Below are positions 14,887 through 23,972 of a DNA stretch of 35,388 nucleotides, one piece after another. How positions within the stretch are numbered: position 1 is the stretch's first letter; each line of letters opens with the position of its first letter. This DNA comes from Coriobacteriales bacterium (GTDB lineage: Bacteria; Actinomycetota; Coriobacteriia; Coriobacteriales; Atopobiaceae), in the NCBI GenBank assembly GCA_030533135.1, contig JAUNJR010000006.1:1-35388 (forward strand), in the 5' to 3' direction. Both the position numbers and the translations under genes were made by a program. Below the pieces are notes generated by a model. The model saw only the letters and a list, made by a program, of their open reading frames with translations, was not told the origin of the DNA and searched no databases.

Positions 14887-16917
14887 ATGGCAACCCGTGA
14901 CAGCAACCTGTTTTTGACTAATGACGACCTGTTCATGATGGCAAAGGGTGTTTGGTACCGCAGCTACGAAAAGATGGGCGCTCACCCTGCAGTGCGCGGC
15001 ACCAAGCGTGGCTATCACTTTGCAATCTGGGCGCCGAAGGCCAAGAGCGTTCACGTCGTTGGTGAGTTCAACGGTTGGGACGAGATGGCCAACCCGCTCG
15101 AGTGCACCAAGACCGGCGGTGTCTGGGAGGGCTTCATCGAGGGTGTCGAGGAAGGCCAGCTCTACAAGTACGTAATCGAGACTCCGCAGGGTGACTTCCT
15201 ATACAAGGCCGACCCCTACGGCTTCTCCTCCGAGCTGATTCCTGGCACCGCATCGAAGACGGCCGATATCACGGGCTACCGCTGGAATGACGCCAAGTAT
15301 CTGAAGGAGCGCCAGAAGACTCCGCACATGAAGCGCCCGCTCAACATTTTCGAGGTGCATCTGGGAAGCTGGAAGCGCAATGACGATGGCCTGGCTGGCA
15401 ATGGTGACCCCGAGTCAGACGATCACGCCGGAACGTATCTGACCTACGATCAGCTGTCCGAGCAGCTGGTGGACTACGTCAAGAAGATGGGCTATAGCCA
15501 CATCGAGCTCCTGCCCGTCATGGAGCACCCGTTTGACGGCAGCTGGGGCTATCAGCTGACGGGCTACTATGCGCCTACCTCGCGCTTTGGTACCCCCAAG
15601 CAGTTCAAGCACTTTGTTGATGCCTGCCACCAGGCTGGCATCGGCGTCATCCTTGACTGGGTGCCTGGTGGCTTCTGCGCCGACGCGCACGGTCTGGCCA
15701 ACTTCGTGGGCGAGAAGCTCTACGAGAAGGAAATCCATCCCAATTGGGGTACCTACAAGTTTGACTTCTCGCGCGGCGAGGTCCACACGTTCCTGATCTC
15801 CAACCTGCTGTACTGGGTCGACGAGTATCATGCTGACGGCATCCGCGTGGACGGCGTCACCTCGATGCTCTACCTGAACTTCGGTATCGATGATCCTGCG
15901 CAGAAGAAGTTCAACGACAAGGGCGGCGAAGAGGACTTCGTCTCCATCGAGTTCATTCGCGAGTGCAACCAGACCGTCGGCAAGTACTATCCCGACGTCA
16001 TGATGATCGCCGAGGAGTCCACCGCGTGGCCGCTCGTCACCCGTCCGCCCGAGGTTGGTGGCCTGGGCTTCAACTACAAGTGGGACATGGGCTGGATGAA
16101 CGATACCCTGCACTACATGCAGGCAGACTTCCCGTTCCGTCCGGGCGCCCACAAGCTGCTGACGTTCTCCATCATGTACGCGTTCAACGAGAACTTCATC
16201 CTGCCGTTCAGCCACGACGAGGTCGTGCATGGCAAGTGCTCGCTGATCACCCGCATGCCGGGTGACACCTGGCGTCAGTTCGCCGGTATGCGTGCGCTGG
16301 CGTTCTACCAGATGACGCATCCGGGCGGCAAGCTCAACTTCATGGGCAACGAGATTGCGCAGTTCATCGAGTGGCGCTACTACGAGGGCATCGAGTACTT
16401 CCTGGCCGAGGAGTTCGAGAATCACCGTCACCAGCAGGAGTTCATCGCGGCTCTGAACAAGTTCTATAACGAGCATCCCGCCATGTGGCAGAAGGCGTAC
16501 GAGTCCGACGGCTTCGAGTGGATTGACGCCGACAACGCCGAGCAGTGCGTCATCAGCTACGTGCGTCACGGCGACAAGCCCGAGGACGACCTGGTCATCC
16601 TCATTAACTTCGAGGTCAACCCCTACGAGGAGTACCGAATTGGTGTTCCGACGCCGGGTTACTGGCAGGAGGTCTTTAACACCGACGAGCAGGAGTTTGG
16701 CGGCTCGGGCGTGGTTAACGGCAAGCACAAGTTCCGCAGCACCGCTAAGCCGTGGAACGGCAAAGACAATTCCATCGTGCTGCGTGTTCCGCCGCTGGGC
16801 GGCATGGTTCTGCGCTACGCCGGCCCGCTGCCCAAGCCGCGTACCAAGAAGGCGACAGCTACCAAGAAGACAACGGCAGCCAAGAAGGCACCCGCCAAGA
16901 AGGCCGACGCTCAGTAA
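14887..16917 (+). CDS. glgB: 1,4-alpha-glucan branching enzyme
   Basis: The enzyme introduces alpha-1,6 branches into glycogen. The 676-residue protein begins with a CBM48-type beta-sandwich (about 35-125, with WAPKAKSVHVVGEFNGW). The GH13 catalytic barrel has nucleophile D322 (DGIRVDGVTSMLY), acid E376 (MMIAEEST) and transition-state pair H443-D444 (FSHDEVVHGK). A C-terminal beta domain ends near 655. The last 20-odd residues are an unusual Lys/Ala/Thr tail (TKKTTAAKKAPAKK) resembling histone H1 tails. The ATG has GGGAG eight bases upstream. It has its own terminator, so it forms a separate transcript ahead of the glgP operon. Confidence 0.96.
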   Translation: MATRDSNLFLTNDDLFMMAKGVWYRSYEKMGAHPAVRGTKRGYHFAIWAPKAKSVHVVGEFNGWDEMANPLECTKTGGVWEGFIEGVEEGQLYKYVIETPQGDFLYKADPYGFSSELIPGTASKTADITGYRWNDAKYLKERQKTPHMKRPLNIFEVHLGSWKRNDDGLAGNGDPESDDHAGTYLTYDQLSEQLVDYVKKMGYSHIELLPVMEHPFDGSWGYQLTGYYAPTSRFGTPKQFKHFVDACHQAGIGVILDWVPGGFCADAHGLANFVGEKLYEKEIHPNWGTYKFDFSRGEVHTFLISNLLYWVDEYHADGIRVDGVTSMLYLNFGIDDPAQKKFNDKGGEEDFVSIEFIRECNQTVGKYYPDVMMIAEESTAWPLVTRPPEVGGLGFNYKWDMGWMNDTLHYMQADFPFRPGAHKLLTFSIMYAFNENFILPFSHDEVVHGKCSLITRMPGDTWRQFAGMRALAFYQMTHPGGKLNFMGNEIAQFIEWRYYEGIEYFLAEEFENHRHQQEFIAALNKFYNEHPAMWQKAYESDGFEWIDADNAEQCVISYVRHGDKPEDDLVILINFEVNPYEEYRIGVPTPGYWQEVFNTDEQEFGGSGVVNGKHKFRSTAKPWNGKDNSIVLRVPPLGGMVLRYAGPLPKPRTKKATATKKTTAAKKAPAKKADAQ

Positions 16918-16952
16918 GAGCGGCAAGCGCATCAACAATTGAGCCAATGAGC

Positions 16953-16997
16953 GGCGCTCCCCTTGAGTCAATACCGATTCAAGGGGAGCGCCCTTCT
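16953..16997 (+). terminator. Terminator of glgB
   Basis: A perfect 14-bp stem (GGCGCTCCCCTTGA with its complement at 16979-16992) spans a 12-base loop. The following tract CTTCTG is only moderately T-rich. Confidence 0.75.
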
Positions 16998-17166
16998 GTG
17001 CATACACAGGCCAAATTGCACCCGAACCGTGATCACAGTACCTGCAGATTTGTTTCGGAAGAAGCAATAATCACGAAGCCATCACAGGATACTGGTAGGC
17101 TTTTGTAACTTGACTGTCTTTTTAGGTGGTCCAAACAGGCCCCGTACCCTATGGAGAGGGATAGAT
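16996..17166 (+). promoter_or_regulatory. Leader/promoter region of the glgP operon
   Basis: Short palindromes are visible: CTGTG-CATA-CACAG (16996-17009) and GTGATCAC (17029-17036), the latter reminiscent of Crp-type half sites. TTGACT (17110-17115) could be a -35, but no good -10 follows at the right distance. GGAGAGGG precedes the glgP start. The promoter is not resolved. Confidence 0.3.
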
Positions 17167-19617
17167 ATGCAGCAAATTTTCGAGAACAAGAAGGACTTCA
17201 TCAAGCAGTACCGCGCTATGTGCCGCGCCAGGTATGGCAAGCACTACGAGGACTGCAAGGAGTACGAGCGTTACGCAGCGCTCGCGCAGCTCATTGCTAC
17301 CAAGGCAAACGCAGTGAAGTCCGACGGCCGCAAAAACATCAAGAAGGAAGTGTATTACTTCTCGCTGGAGTTTCTGATTGGTCCGCTGCTTGACAACTAT
17401 CTGCTGAACTTTGGCATCCGCGACATGGTCGAGGAGGCCTGCGACGAGCTGGGCACCCCGCTCGACACGCTCATTGCCAAGGAAGTTGACCCGGGCCTGG
17501 GCAACGGTGGCTTGGGCCGTCTGGCTGCGTGCTTCCTTGATTCCATGGCCGTCGAAGGCATGGCAGGCTACGGCAACGGCATGCGTTACCGCTACGGCCT
17601 CTTCCGCCAGGAGATTAAGAACGGCCGCCAGGTCGAGAAGACCGACAACTGGCTCGAGCGTGGCTTCCCGTGGGAGACCAGGCGTGATGCCTCTGCCGTC
17701 GTCGTCCAGTTCGGTGGCCAGGTCGTGCGCCACGAGGACTTCTCACGCTTCTGGTTTACCCAGGAGGGTGGCGAGAAGGTTCGCGCCGTCCCGTACGATG
17801 TGCCTATCGTTGGTTACGGCGGCAACACCGTCAACCACCTGCGCCTGTGGTCGGCCGAGCCCTATAACGAGGACTTTGACCTTGACGCCTTCAACAACGG
17901 TGACTACGCAAAGGCTTCCAAGTTCCGTACCGACGTCGAGGCCATCACGACCATTCTCTATCCTGCCGACGCAGGCGAGCATGGCCGCATCCTTCGTCTG
18001 AAGCAGGAGTACCTCTTCGTCTGCGCTGGCCTGCAGACCATTCTGCACACGTTTGAGCGCAAGATGCGCCATGACCCGACCATTTCTTGGGAGGACCTGC
18101 CCAAGTACGTCGCCATCCAGACCAACGACACGCACCCCGCGCTCTGCGGTCCGGAGCTGATGCGTCTGCTCGTTGACGAGCGCCATGTGGACTTTGACCT
18201 GGCCTTCAAGATCGCACGCGAGACCATTTCCTACACCAACCACACCATCCTGCCCGAGGCCCTGGAGAAGTGGCCCATCAACATGCTCCGTACGCTCATC
18301 CCGCGTACCTACATGTTCATCGACGAGGTTGACCGCCGCTACCGCGAGAGCTTCCCGCACGATCGTGCCAACTGGTATGACCTGCTGCAGGAGACCGCCA
18401 TCCTCTGGGACGGCGAGGCTCGCATGGCCAACCTGTCCGTCATCTTCTCGCACTCCGTCAATGGCGTTTCCGCACTGCACACGCAGATCATCAAGGACGC
18501 CACGCTGCGCGCCTTCTACACGCTGACGCCCGAGAAGTTCAACAACAAGACCAACGGTGTCAGCCATCGTCGCTTCCTGGCCAATGCCAACCCGCCGTAT
18601 GCCAAGCTCATCACGGGTGCCATCGGCGAAGGCTGGCTGCGCGATGCCTTCGAGCTCGAGAAGCTGACCGCCTTCGAGGACGACCCCGCGTTCCTCGAGG
18701 AATTCGGCAAGGCCAAGCAGTGGGACAAGGAGCGCCTGGCCAAGTACATCAAGGAGGTCACGGGTGTCTCGCTGGGCACCAACATGATCTTTGACGTGCA
18801 GGTGAAGCGCTTCCATGCCTATAAGCGTCAGCTGCTCAACTGCTTCAAGATTCTTGATCTGTACAACCGCATGCTGGCTGACCCCAACTTCAAGCCCGAG
18901 CCCACGGCCTTCATCATCGCTGGCAAGGCAGCTCAGAGCTACACCTTCGCCAAGGAGGTTATCCGCCTCATCAACGGCATGGCAGAGGTCATCAACAACG
19001 ACGCCCGCGTCAACGAGTACCTCAAGATCGCCTTCGTGCCCAACTTCGCCGTGTCCAACGCACAGCTCATCTACTCCGCAGCGGACATCTCTGAGCAGAT
19101 CAGCTGGGCTGGCTCTGAGGCATCTGGCACCTCCAACATGAAGCTCATGATGAACGGCGCCATCACGCTCGGCACCGACGACGGCGCCAACGTGGAGATC
19201 CGCGAGCTCGTGGGCGACGAGAACATCAAGATCTTTGGTCTCTCCCGTTCCGAGGTCGACGCCCTTCGCGCAAGCGGCCAGTACTGGGCATGGGATGTCT
19301 ACAACGCAGACCGCGGCCGTCTCGGACGCATCGTTGACATGCTGGTGGACGGCTCGATCTCGCGTCAGTCTGGCAACTATGAGAGCGTGCACGACGGTCT
19401 CATGCAGTCCAATGACCACGATCTGGTTCTCAAGGACTTCTACTCCTACGTGAAGGCTTGGGAAGAGCTCACCAGCAGCTACGCTGATGACCGACAGACA
19501 TGGAACCGTTCGGCGGTTCACAATACCGCTAAGTCGGGATATTTCTCTAGTGACCGAACCATTCGTGAATACGATGCAGATATTTGGCATAGTGGCGATA
19601 GTTCTGCAACAAGGTAG
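17167..19617 (+). CDS. glgP: Glycogen/maltodextrin phosphorylase (GT35)
   Basis: The enzyme releases glucose-1-phosphate from the non-reducing ends of glycogen or maltodextrin. The 816 residues match the usual length. Visible signatures are ELGLGNGGLGRLAACFLDS-like text (DPGLGNGGLGRLAACFLDSM near 115-134), the WGT-type active-site segment around GYGNGMRYRYGLF, and the PLP lysine K659 in EASGTSNMKLMMNGA followed by TDDGANVEI. The ATG is favoured by GGAGAGGG; the frame is open further upstream without support. glgC follows after 26 bases, so degradation and synthesis genes share a transcript. Confidence 0.97.
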   Translation: MQQIFENKKDFIKQYRAMCRARYGKHYEDCKEYERYAALAQLIATKANAVKSDGRKNIKKEVYYFSLEFLIGPLLDNYLLNFGIRDMVEEACDELGTPLDTLIAKEVDPGLGNGGLGRLAACFLDSMAVEGMAGYGNGMRYRYGLFRQEIKNGRQVEKTDNWLERGFPWETRRDASAVVVQFGGQVVRHEDFSRFWFTQEGGEKVRAVPYDVPIVGYGGNTVNHLRLWSAEPYNEDFDLDAFNNGDYAKASKFRTDVEAITTILYPADAGEHGRILRLKQEYLFVCAGLQTILHTFERKMRHDPTISWEDLPKYVAIQTNDTHPALCGPELMRLLVDERHVDFDLAFKIARETISYTNHTILPEALEKWPINMLRTLIPRTYMFIDEVDRRYRESFPHDRANWYDLLQETAILWDGEARMANLSVIFSHSVNGVSALHTQIIKDATLRAFYTLTPEKFNNKTNGVSHRRFLANANPPYAKLITGAIGEGWLRDAFELEKLTAFEDDPAFLEEFGKAKQWDKERLAKYIKEVTGVSLGTNMIFDVQVKRFHAYKRQLLNCFKILDLYNRMLADPNFKPEPTAFIIAGKAAQSYTFAKEVIRLINGMAEVINNDARVNEYLKIAFVPNFAVSNAQLIYSAADISEQISWAGSEASGTSNMKLMMNGAITLGTDDGANVEIRELVGDENIKIFGLSRSEVDALRASGQYWAWDVYNADRGRLGRIVDMLVDGSISRQSGNYESVHDGLMQSNDHDLVLKDFYSYVKAWEELTSSYADDRQTWNRSAVHNTAKSGYFSSDRTIREYDADIWHSGDSSATR

Positions 19618-19643
19618 GTCCCTAGACGAAAGGGGTAGAGCTA

Positions 19644-20786
19644 ATGGCAAAGAAGGAATGCGTTGCAATGCTTCTTGCCGGCGGACAGGGGTCTCGTCTT
19701 GGCGTACTGACCAGTAAGGTCGCCAAGCCGGCCGTTTCGTTCGGCGGCAAGTACAGGATCATCGACTTCGTGCTGTCAAACTGCGCGAATTCGGGGATCA
19801 GCTCGGTGGGCGTGCTGACTCAGTATCGTCCTTACCTGCTTCACGAGTACCTAGGAACGGGCGAGGCCTGGAACCTGGACGAGCGTGGCGGCGGCGTGGC
19901 CATTCTTCCGCCGTATGCTACCCAGACCGGTGGTTCTTGGTATGCCGGCACCGCCGACGCCATCACCCAGAACCTTGGTTATCTCGAGATGCAGGATCCC
20001 GAGTACGTTCTGATTCTCTCTGGCGACCAGCTGTATCGCATGGACTATGAGGACATGCTCGCCACCCACAAGGCCAACAACGCCGACCTCACCGTCGCCG
20101 TTATGCCTGTGCCTTGGGAGGACGCTTCCCGCTTCGGCATCATGAACTGCCGTGAGGACGGCTCCATTGCCGAGTTCGTCGAGAAGCCCAAGGAGCCCAA
20201 GAGCAACCTCGCTTCCATGGGTATCTACATCTTCACCGCTGATGTCCTGTTCAAGGCTCTGCGTGAGGATGCCGAGGATGCCGACTCCTCGCACGACTTT
20301 GGTGGCGACATCATTCCGAAGCTGCTGGCCGAGGGCAAGCGTCTGTACACCTATCAGTTCAAGGCCTATTGGCGCGACGTCGGCACCGTTGCCTCCTTCC
20401 ACGAGGCCAACATGGAGCTGCTCGGCAAGGAGCCCGCGTTCGATCTGTATGCGCAGGACGCCCCCATCATGAGCAACTCCTCCACCCGTCCTCCCGCGTT
20501 CATCGGCCCCAAGGGCGCCGTCGATGACTCCCTCGTTGACAACGGCTGCACCATCCTGGGTCGCGTCGAGCACTCCGTGATTTCGGCTGACGTCTATGTT
20601 GGCAAGAACGCCATCGTCAAGGACTCCATCCTGTTCCCCGGCGCTCGCGTCGAGGAGGGTGCTGTGGTCATCAACGCCATCATGGCCGAGCGTTCGGTCG
20701 TCGAGGCTGGTGCCACCTTCGGCTCCGCAGATGAGGATACCGTTACCCTCGGCGATGACGCCGTGGTTAAGAAGGGGGATGAATAA
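19644..20786 (+). CDS. glgC: Glucose-1-phosphate adenylyltransferase, catalytic subunit
   Basis: GlgC makes ADP-glucose from glucose-1-phosphate and ATP, the committed step of bacterial glycogen synthesis. The 380-residue protein has the nucleotidyltransferase signature [11 protein letters not shown] (residues 10-20), [21 protein letters not shown] and [15 protein letters not shown]-terminal left-handed beta-helix has hexapeptide-like repeats ([29 protein letters not shown]). The stop lies two bases before the glgD start. The pair suggests a GlgC/GlgD hetero-oligomer as in Firmicutes. Confidence 0.96.
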   Translation: MAKKECVAMLLAGGQGSRLGVLTSKVAKPAVSFGGKYRIIDFVLSNCANSGISSVGVLTQYRPYLLHEYLGTGEAWNLDERGGGVAILPPYATQTGGSWYAGTADAITQNLGYLEMQDPEYVLILSGDQLYRMDYEDMLATHKANNADLTVAVMPVPWEDASRFGIMNCREDGSIAEFVEKPKEPKSNLASMGIYIFTADVLFKALREDAEDADSSHDFGGDIIPKLLAEGKRLYTYQFKAYWRDVGTVASFHEANMELLGKEPAFDLYAQDAPIMSNSSTRPPAFIGPKGAVDDSLVDNGCTILGRVEHSVISADVYVGKNAIVKDSILFPGARVEEGAVVINAIMAERSVVEAGATFGSADEDTVTLGDDAVVKKGDE

Positions 20787-20788
20787 CG

Positions 20789-21880
20789 ATGCCCAAGGCC
20801 ATCGGTCTTATTACCTGCAACTACACGACGACATCGAAGGATGACGTCTTCCTGGGCCGCCCCGTTGCCTCCATGCCGTTCCTGGGCCGTTATCGCCTGG
20901 TCGACTTCGCGCTGTCCAACATGGTCAACGCTGGCATCCGCAACGTTGGCATGATTATGCCCAACAACTACCGTTCTCTGGTCGACCATGTCGGCTCGGG
21001 CAAGGACTGGAGCCTTGACCGCAAGAACGGCGGCCTGTTCATCATGCCTGGCACCGCATTCGGCACCAGCCGCACCGGCGCCCGCTTCCTCATCCGCGAT
21101 CTGGTTCAGAACAAGGAGTTCCTGAGGAAGAATCACGAGAAGTACGTCGTGCTCTCCACGGCCAACTTCATCGCCAACGTGGACATCAAGGACCTCATTG
21201 CCAAGCATGAGGCCTCTGGTGCCAACATCACCGTCCTCTGCAAGAAGGCCTCCTGCGACGGCAACATTGACGTCGTGACCTTCGAGTCCGAGAACGGCCG
21301 CGTCAAGAGCATGCGTCAGGGCGTCAAGTTTGGTGAGGAAGCCTTCCTTGACTACGCCGTCATCGAGCGCGATCTGCTCCTCGACCTGCTGGACGCTTTT
21401 GCAGCAGTCGACCACCTCGACCTCTTCGAGGCTCTGAACTCCGAGTATGGCCGCTTCCGTGTCATGATTGCGGAGTTCGATGGCTACATGAAGCCGATCT
21501 TCGACAAGCCGTCCTACTTCCAGGCCAACATCGACCTGCTCGACACCGACGTGCTCGAAGAGCTTGCACCCGCAGGCGTTGGCATCATGACCAGGGCTCA
21601 CGACAACCCGCCCGCAAAGTATGAGCCGGGCGCGAAGGTCAGCAACTCCCTCATCTCTGCTGGCGACCGTATCTTCGGCGCCGTCCAGGGTTCGGTGCTG
21701 GGCCGCAACGTTGTGGTCGAGGCCGGTGCTTCCGTGCGCAACTCCGTGATCATGCAGGGCGTTGTCGTCGAGACTGGCGCTCAGATTGAGAACGCCATCA
21801 TCGACAAGAACAACGTCGTTCCTGCTGGCACCGAGCTCCGTGGCACCGATGGCGACATTCTCTACCTGAAGAAGAACTAA
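20789..21880 (+). CDS. glgD: GlgD, regulatory subunit of ADP-glucose pyrophosphorylase
   Basis: This 363-residue paralogue of GlgC keeps the fold (PVASMPFLGRYRLVDFALSNM, then C-terminal hexapeptide repeats such as VVEAGASVRNSVIM). It lacks the GGxGxRL nucleotide-binding loop, having TCNYTTTSKDDVF in its place. It is therefore probably non-catalytic and modulates GlgC, as known for GlgD of Firmicutes. It is immediately adjacent to glgC and followed by glgA 25 bases on. Confidence 0.94.
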   Translation: MPKAIGLITCNYTTTSKDDVFLGRPVASMPFLGRYRLVDFALSNMVNAGIRNVGMIMPNNYRSLVDHVGSGKDWSLDRKNGGLFIMPGTAFGTSRTGARFLIRDLVQNKEFLRKNHEKYVVLSTANFIANVDIKDLIAKHEASGANITVLCKKASCDGNIDVVTFESENGRVKSMRQGVKFGEEAFLDYAVIERDLLLDLLDAFAAVDHLDLFEALNSEYGRFRVMIAEFDGYMKPIFDKPSYFQANIDLLDTDVLEELAPAGVGIMTRAHDNPPAKYEPGAKVSNSLISAGDRIFGAVQGSVLGRNVVVEAGASVRNSVIMQGVVVETGAQIENAIIDKNNVVPAGTELRGTDGDILYLKKN

Positions 21881-21905
21881 CCAAAGGACGAGACGGGATC
21901 ACATC

Positions 21906-23402
21906 ATGGCTGACAGGGTTAGAAGGAAGATCAGGGTCCTCTTTGCGGCGTCCGAGGCCGTGCCGTTCGTCAAGACCGGCGGTCTGGCTGACGTTGCCGG
22001 CTCCCTTCCGCGCGCACTCAAGCATGCCGGCGCAAAGGTCGCTGTCATCATGCCCAAGTACGGCAACATCCCTTGGGAGTATCAGGAGAAGATGGAGCAC
22101 ATCTCCGACTTCTATGTCCCCTTGGCCTGGCGCAATGTGTACTGCGGCATCGAGAAGCTGACCTTCAACGGCGTCGACTTCTACTTCGTGGACAACGAGG
22201 CATACTTTAAGCGTGACGGCAGCATCTATGGCTACTTTGACGATGGCGAGCGCTACGCGTTCTTCAGCAAGGCCATCTGCGAGGCCATCAGCCGCGTGCC
22301 CGAGCTTGCATGTGACGTCGTCCACTGCAACGACTGGCAGACCGCGTTGGTGCCCGTGTTCCTGCGCGAGTTCTATCGCGAGATTCCCGTGTGCCAGAAC
22401 GTGAAGGTCATGTTCACGGTTCATAACGTGAAGTTCCAGGGTCAGTACTCCGACAAGGTGCTGTCCGACGTGCTCGGCCTCGAGAACATCCCGGCTGCCG
22501 TCGACCAGCTGTACTGCGACCGCGACTCCATCAACTACATGAAGGGCGCGCTCTGCTACTCCGACATCATCACGACGGTCAGCCCGACCTATGCTGGCGA
22601 GTTGCAGATGCCGTTCTACGGCGAGGGCATGGACCCGATCTTCCGTCGTCGTGCCGACGCGCTGGTGGGCATCCTCAATGGTATTGACACCATCGACTGG
22701 AATCCCAAGACGGACAAGTTCATTGCCGCTAACTACGACGTTAAGGATCTGGCCGACAAGGCCGAGAACAAGCGCCTCCTGCAGGAGGAGTTTGGCCTCG
22801 CACAGGATCCTGACCGTCCGCTCGTGGTCATGATTGGCCGCCTGACCAACCAGAAGGGCCTGGGCCTGGTGCGCTATGCTATGGGCCAGCTCATGGAGCG
22901 TGGCGTTCAGGTTGCCATTCTGGGCACTGGTGACGCTGATCAGGAAGAGGCCTTCCGTTACTTCGACTCGGTTTACGGCGACAAGATGGCTGCACGCATC
23001 GCGTTTGACAACGCGCTGTCTCACCGCATGTATGCCGGTGGCGACCTGCTGCTTATGCCGTCCGAGTTCGAGCCCTGCGGCCTTTCCCAGATGATCGCCA
23101 TGCGTTATGGCACCCTGCCTGTCGTACGCGAGACTGGCGGCCTGAAGGACTCCGTCGCCCCGTACAACCAGTACACGGGTGAGGGCACGGGCTTCAGCTT
23201 TGCCAACATGAACGCTGACGAGATGGCTAACTGCCTGCTCAACGCCTGCGAGATCTTCTGGACGGACAAGGAAACTTGGGCCAAGCTGCAGAAGCAGGCC
23301 ATGGCGGCGGACTTCTCTTGGAAGCGTGCTGCGAACGATTACCTGGATTGCTATCACAGGCTGCATCCGGAAATCATCCGCTACAACAAGCGTCGCGATT
23401 AG
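21906..23402 (+). CDS. glgA: Glycogen synthase (GT5, ADP-glucose dependent)
   Basis: GlgA transfers glucose from ADP-glucose to growing alpha-1,4-glucan chains. The 498 residues show a GT-B fold enzyme: KTGGLADVAGSLPRAL (23-38) binding ADP-glucose, HCNDWQTALVPVFLRE, FTVHNVKFQGQY, the linker MIGRLTNQKG starting the second Rossmann domain, and PSEFEPCGLSQMIAMRYGTLPVVRETGGLKD with the catalytic-loop glutamate. It closes the glgP-glgC-glgD-glgA operon and is followed by a strong terminator. Confidence 0.97.
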   Translation: MADRVRRKIRVLFAASEAVPFVKTGGLADVAGSLPRALKHAGAKVAVIMPKYGNIPWEYQEKMEHISDFYVPLAWRNVYCGIEKLTFNGVDFYFVDNEAYFKRDGSIYGYFDDGERYAFFSKAICEAISRVPELACDVVHCNDWQTALVPVFLREFYREIPVCQNVKVMFTVHNVKFQGQYSDKVLSDVLGLENIPAAVDQLYCDRDSINYMKGALCYSDIITTVSPTYAGELQMPFYGEGMDPIFRRRADALVGILNGIDTIDWNPKTDKFIAANYDVKDLADKAENKRLLQEEFGLAQDPDRPLVVMIGRLTNQKGLGLVRYAMGQLMERGVQVAILGTGDADQEEAFRYFDSVYGDKMAARIAFDNALSHRMYAGGDLLLMPSEFEPCGLSQMIAMRYGTLPVVRETGGLKDSVAPYNQYTGEGTGFSFANMNADEMANCLLNACEIFWTDKETWAKLQKQAMAADFSWKRAANDYLDCYHRLHPEIIRYNKRRD

Positions 23403-23426
23403 GTACTAGCCACAAAGTAAGGCTGA

Positions 23427-23456
23427 GGGGCCGTCCCACGGGACGGCCCCTTTCTT
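23427..23456 (+). terminator. Terminator of the glycogen operon
   Basis: GGGGCCGTCC pairs with GGACGGCCCC over a CACG loop and is followed by TTTCTT. Confidence 0.9.
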
Positions 23457-23615
23457 GTTATGGCTTCAAATGTACGCAATGTGTCGTGGCTGGGTTATAG
23501 ATCAAAATGCGTGTCGAGCTAAGCTTGGTAACGTTCACGCGATATCGACCCGTGGAGCCTATCTCCCGCAAACGTCGTCACCCCGTGGTCAATGTGGCAG
23601 GTTCCTGTTGGTTGG

Positions 23616-23643
23616 CTACCAAAAAACGCGATGGTATGTACAG
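23616..23643 (+). repeat. 28-bp repeat, copy A
   Basis: The core is ACCAAAAAACGCGATGGT followed by ATGTACAG. It differs from copy B at four positions. Its centre lies 51 bp from that of copy B. Confidence 0.85.
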
Positions 23644-23666
23644 AAGAGGGCAAAAACGCTCCCTCT

Positions 23667-23694
23667 TGACCAAAAAACGCGATGGTGTGAACAG
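23667..23694 (+). repeat. 28-bp repeat, copy B
   Basis: TGACCAAAAAACGCGATGGT followed by GTGAACAG. It has the same orientation as copy A. A truncated CAAAAACGCT lies between A and B. Confidence 0.85.
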
Positions 23695-23718
23695 TTTTCG
23701 CCAGTTTTTGGGTGAATC

Positions 23719-23746
23719 GCGTTCATAGAATCGTGTTTTTTGGTCA
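23719..23746 (-). repeat. 28-bp repeat, copy C (inverted)
   Basis: On the minus strand it reads TGACCAAAAAACACGATTCT followed by ATGAAC. Its centre is 52 bp from copy B, with orientation reversed. Confidence 0.85.
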
Positions 23747-23769
23747 AGACGGGCCCCAGAAGGCCCCTT

Positions 23770-23797
23770 CCGTTCACAACATCGCGTATTTTGGTCA
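23770..23797 (-). repeat. 28-bp repeat, copy D (inverted)
   Basis: On the minus strand it reads TGACCAAAATACGCGATGTT followed by GTGAAC. Its centre is 51 bp from copy C, mirroring the A-B spacing. Confidence 0.85.
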
Positions 23798-23935
23798 GCC
23801 GTCAGATGTGGCTGTGTGCTTCTGCTCAGAAACGCCTGTCGCCCTCACCCTTTGACTGGAAAACCGCGTCCTGGAAGCCCCAAGCCCGCAGGGGTTTGGG
23901 GTAACACCACACGATATGAACAGTCGACGCGCGCA

Positions 23936-23952
23936 CAGTACGCGACGTACTG
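23936..23952. promoter_or_regulatory. Inverted repeat CAGTAC-N5-GTACTG
   Basis: A perfect 6-bp inverted repeat with a 5-base spacer lies directly upstream of a TATCAT hexamer (23954-23959). A further TACTG follows at 23971. It is a plausible repressor or activator site for the downstream gene. Confidence 0.35.
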
Positions 23953-23959
23953 CTATCAT

Positions 23960-23972
23960 TCATAGAATCGTA
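23960..23972 (-). repeat. Half copy of the 28-bp repeat at the GH13-GH77 promoter
   Basis: TTCATAGAATCGT is identical over 13 bases to part of copy C (23722-23734). It includes a TAGAAT hexamer and lies about 40 bases before the start codon of the next gene. Confidence 0.6.

Noticed and set aside
15415-17067. 550-codon antisense frame over glgB
   Set aside because: It mirrors the strongly biased codons of glgB, has no ribosome binding site and shows no recognisable domain.
17743-19668. 641-codon antisense frame over glgP
   Set aside because: Shadow of high-GC third positions in glgP; the composition (Val/Leu/Asp-rich) shows no domain.
21798-23366. 522-codon antisense frame over glgA
   Set aside because: Same codon-bias artefact as the other antisense frames of the glycogen genes.
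23455-23728. Short plus-strand frames after glgA
   Set aside because: They run through the terminator region and repeat array, lack ribosome binding sites and contain repeat-encoded peptides.
23616-23797. Short CRISPR array (28-bp repeats, about 23-bp spacing)
   Set aside because: Repeat and spacer lengths fit, but the orientation flips halfway, repeats differ at several positions, and no cas gene is nearby.
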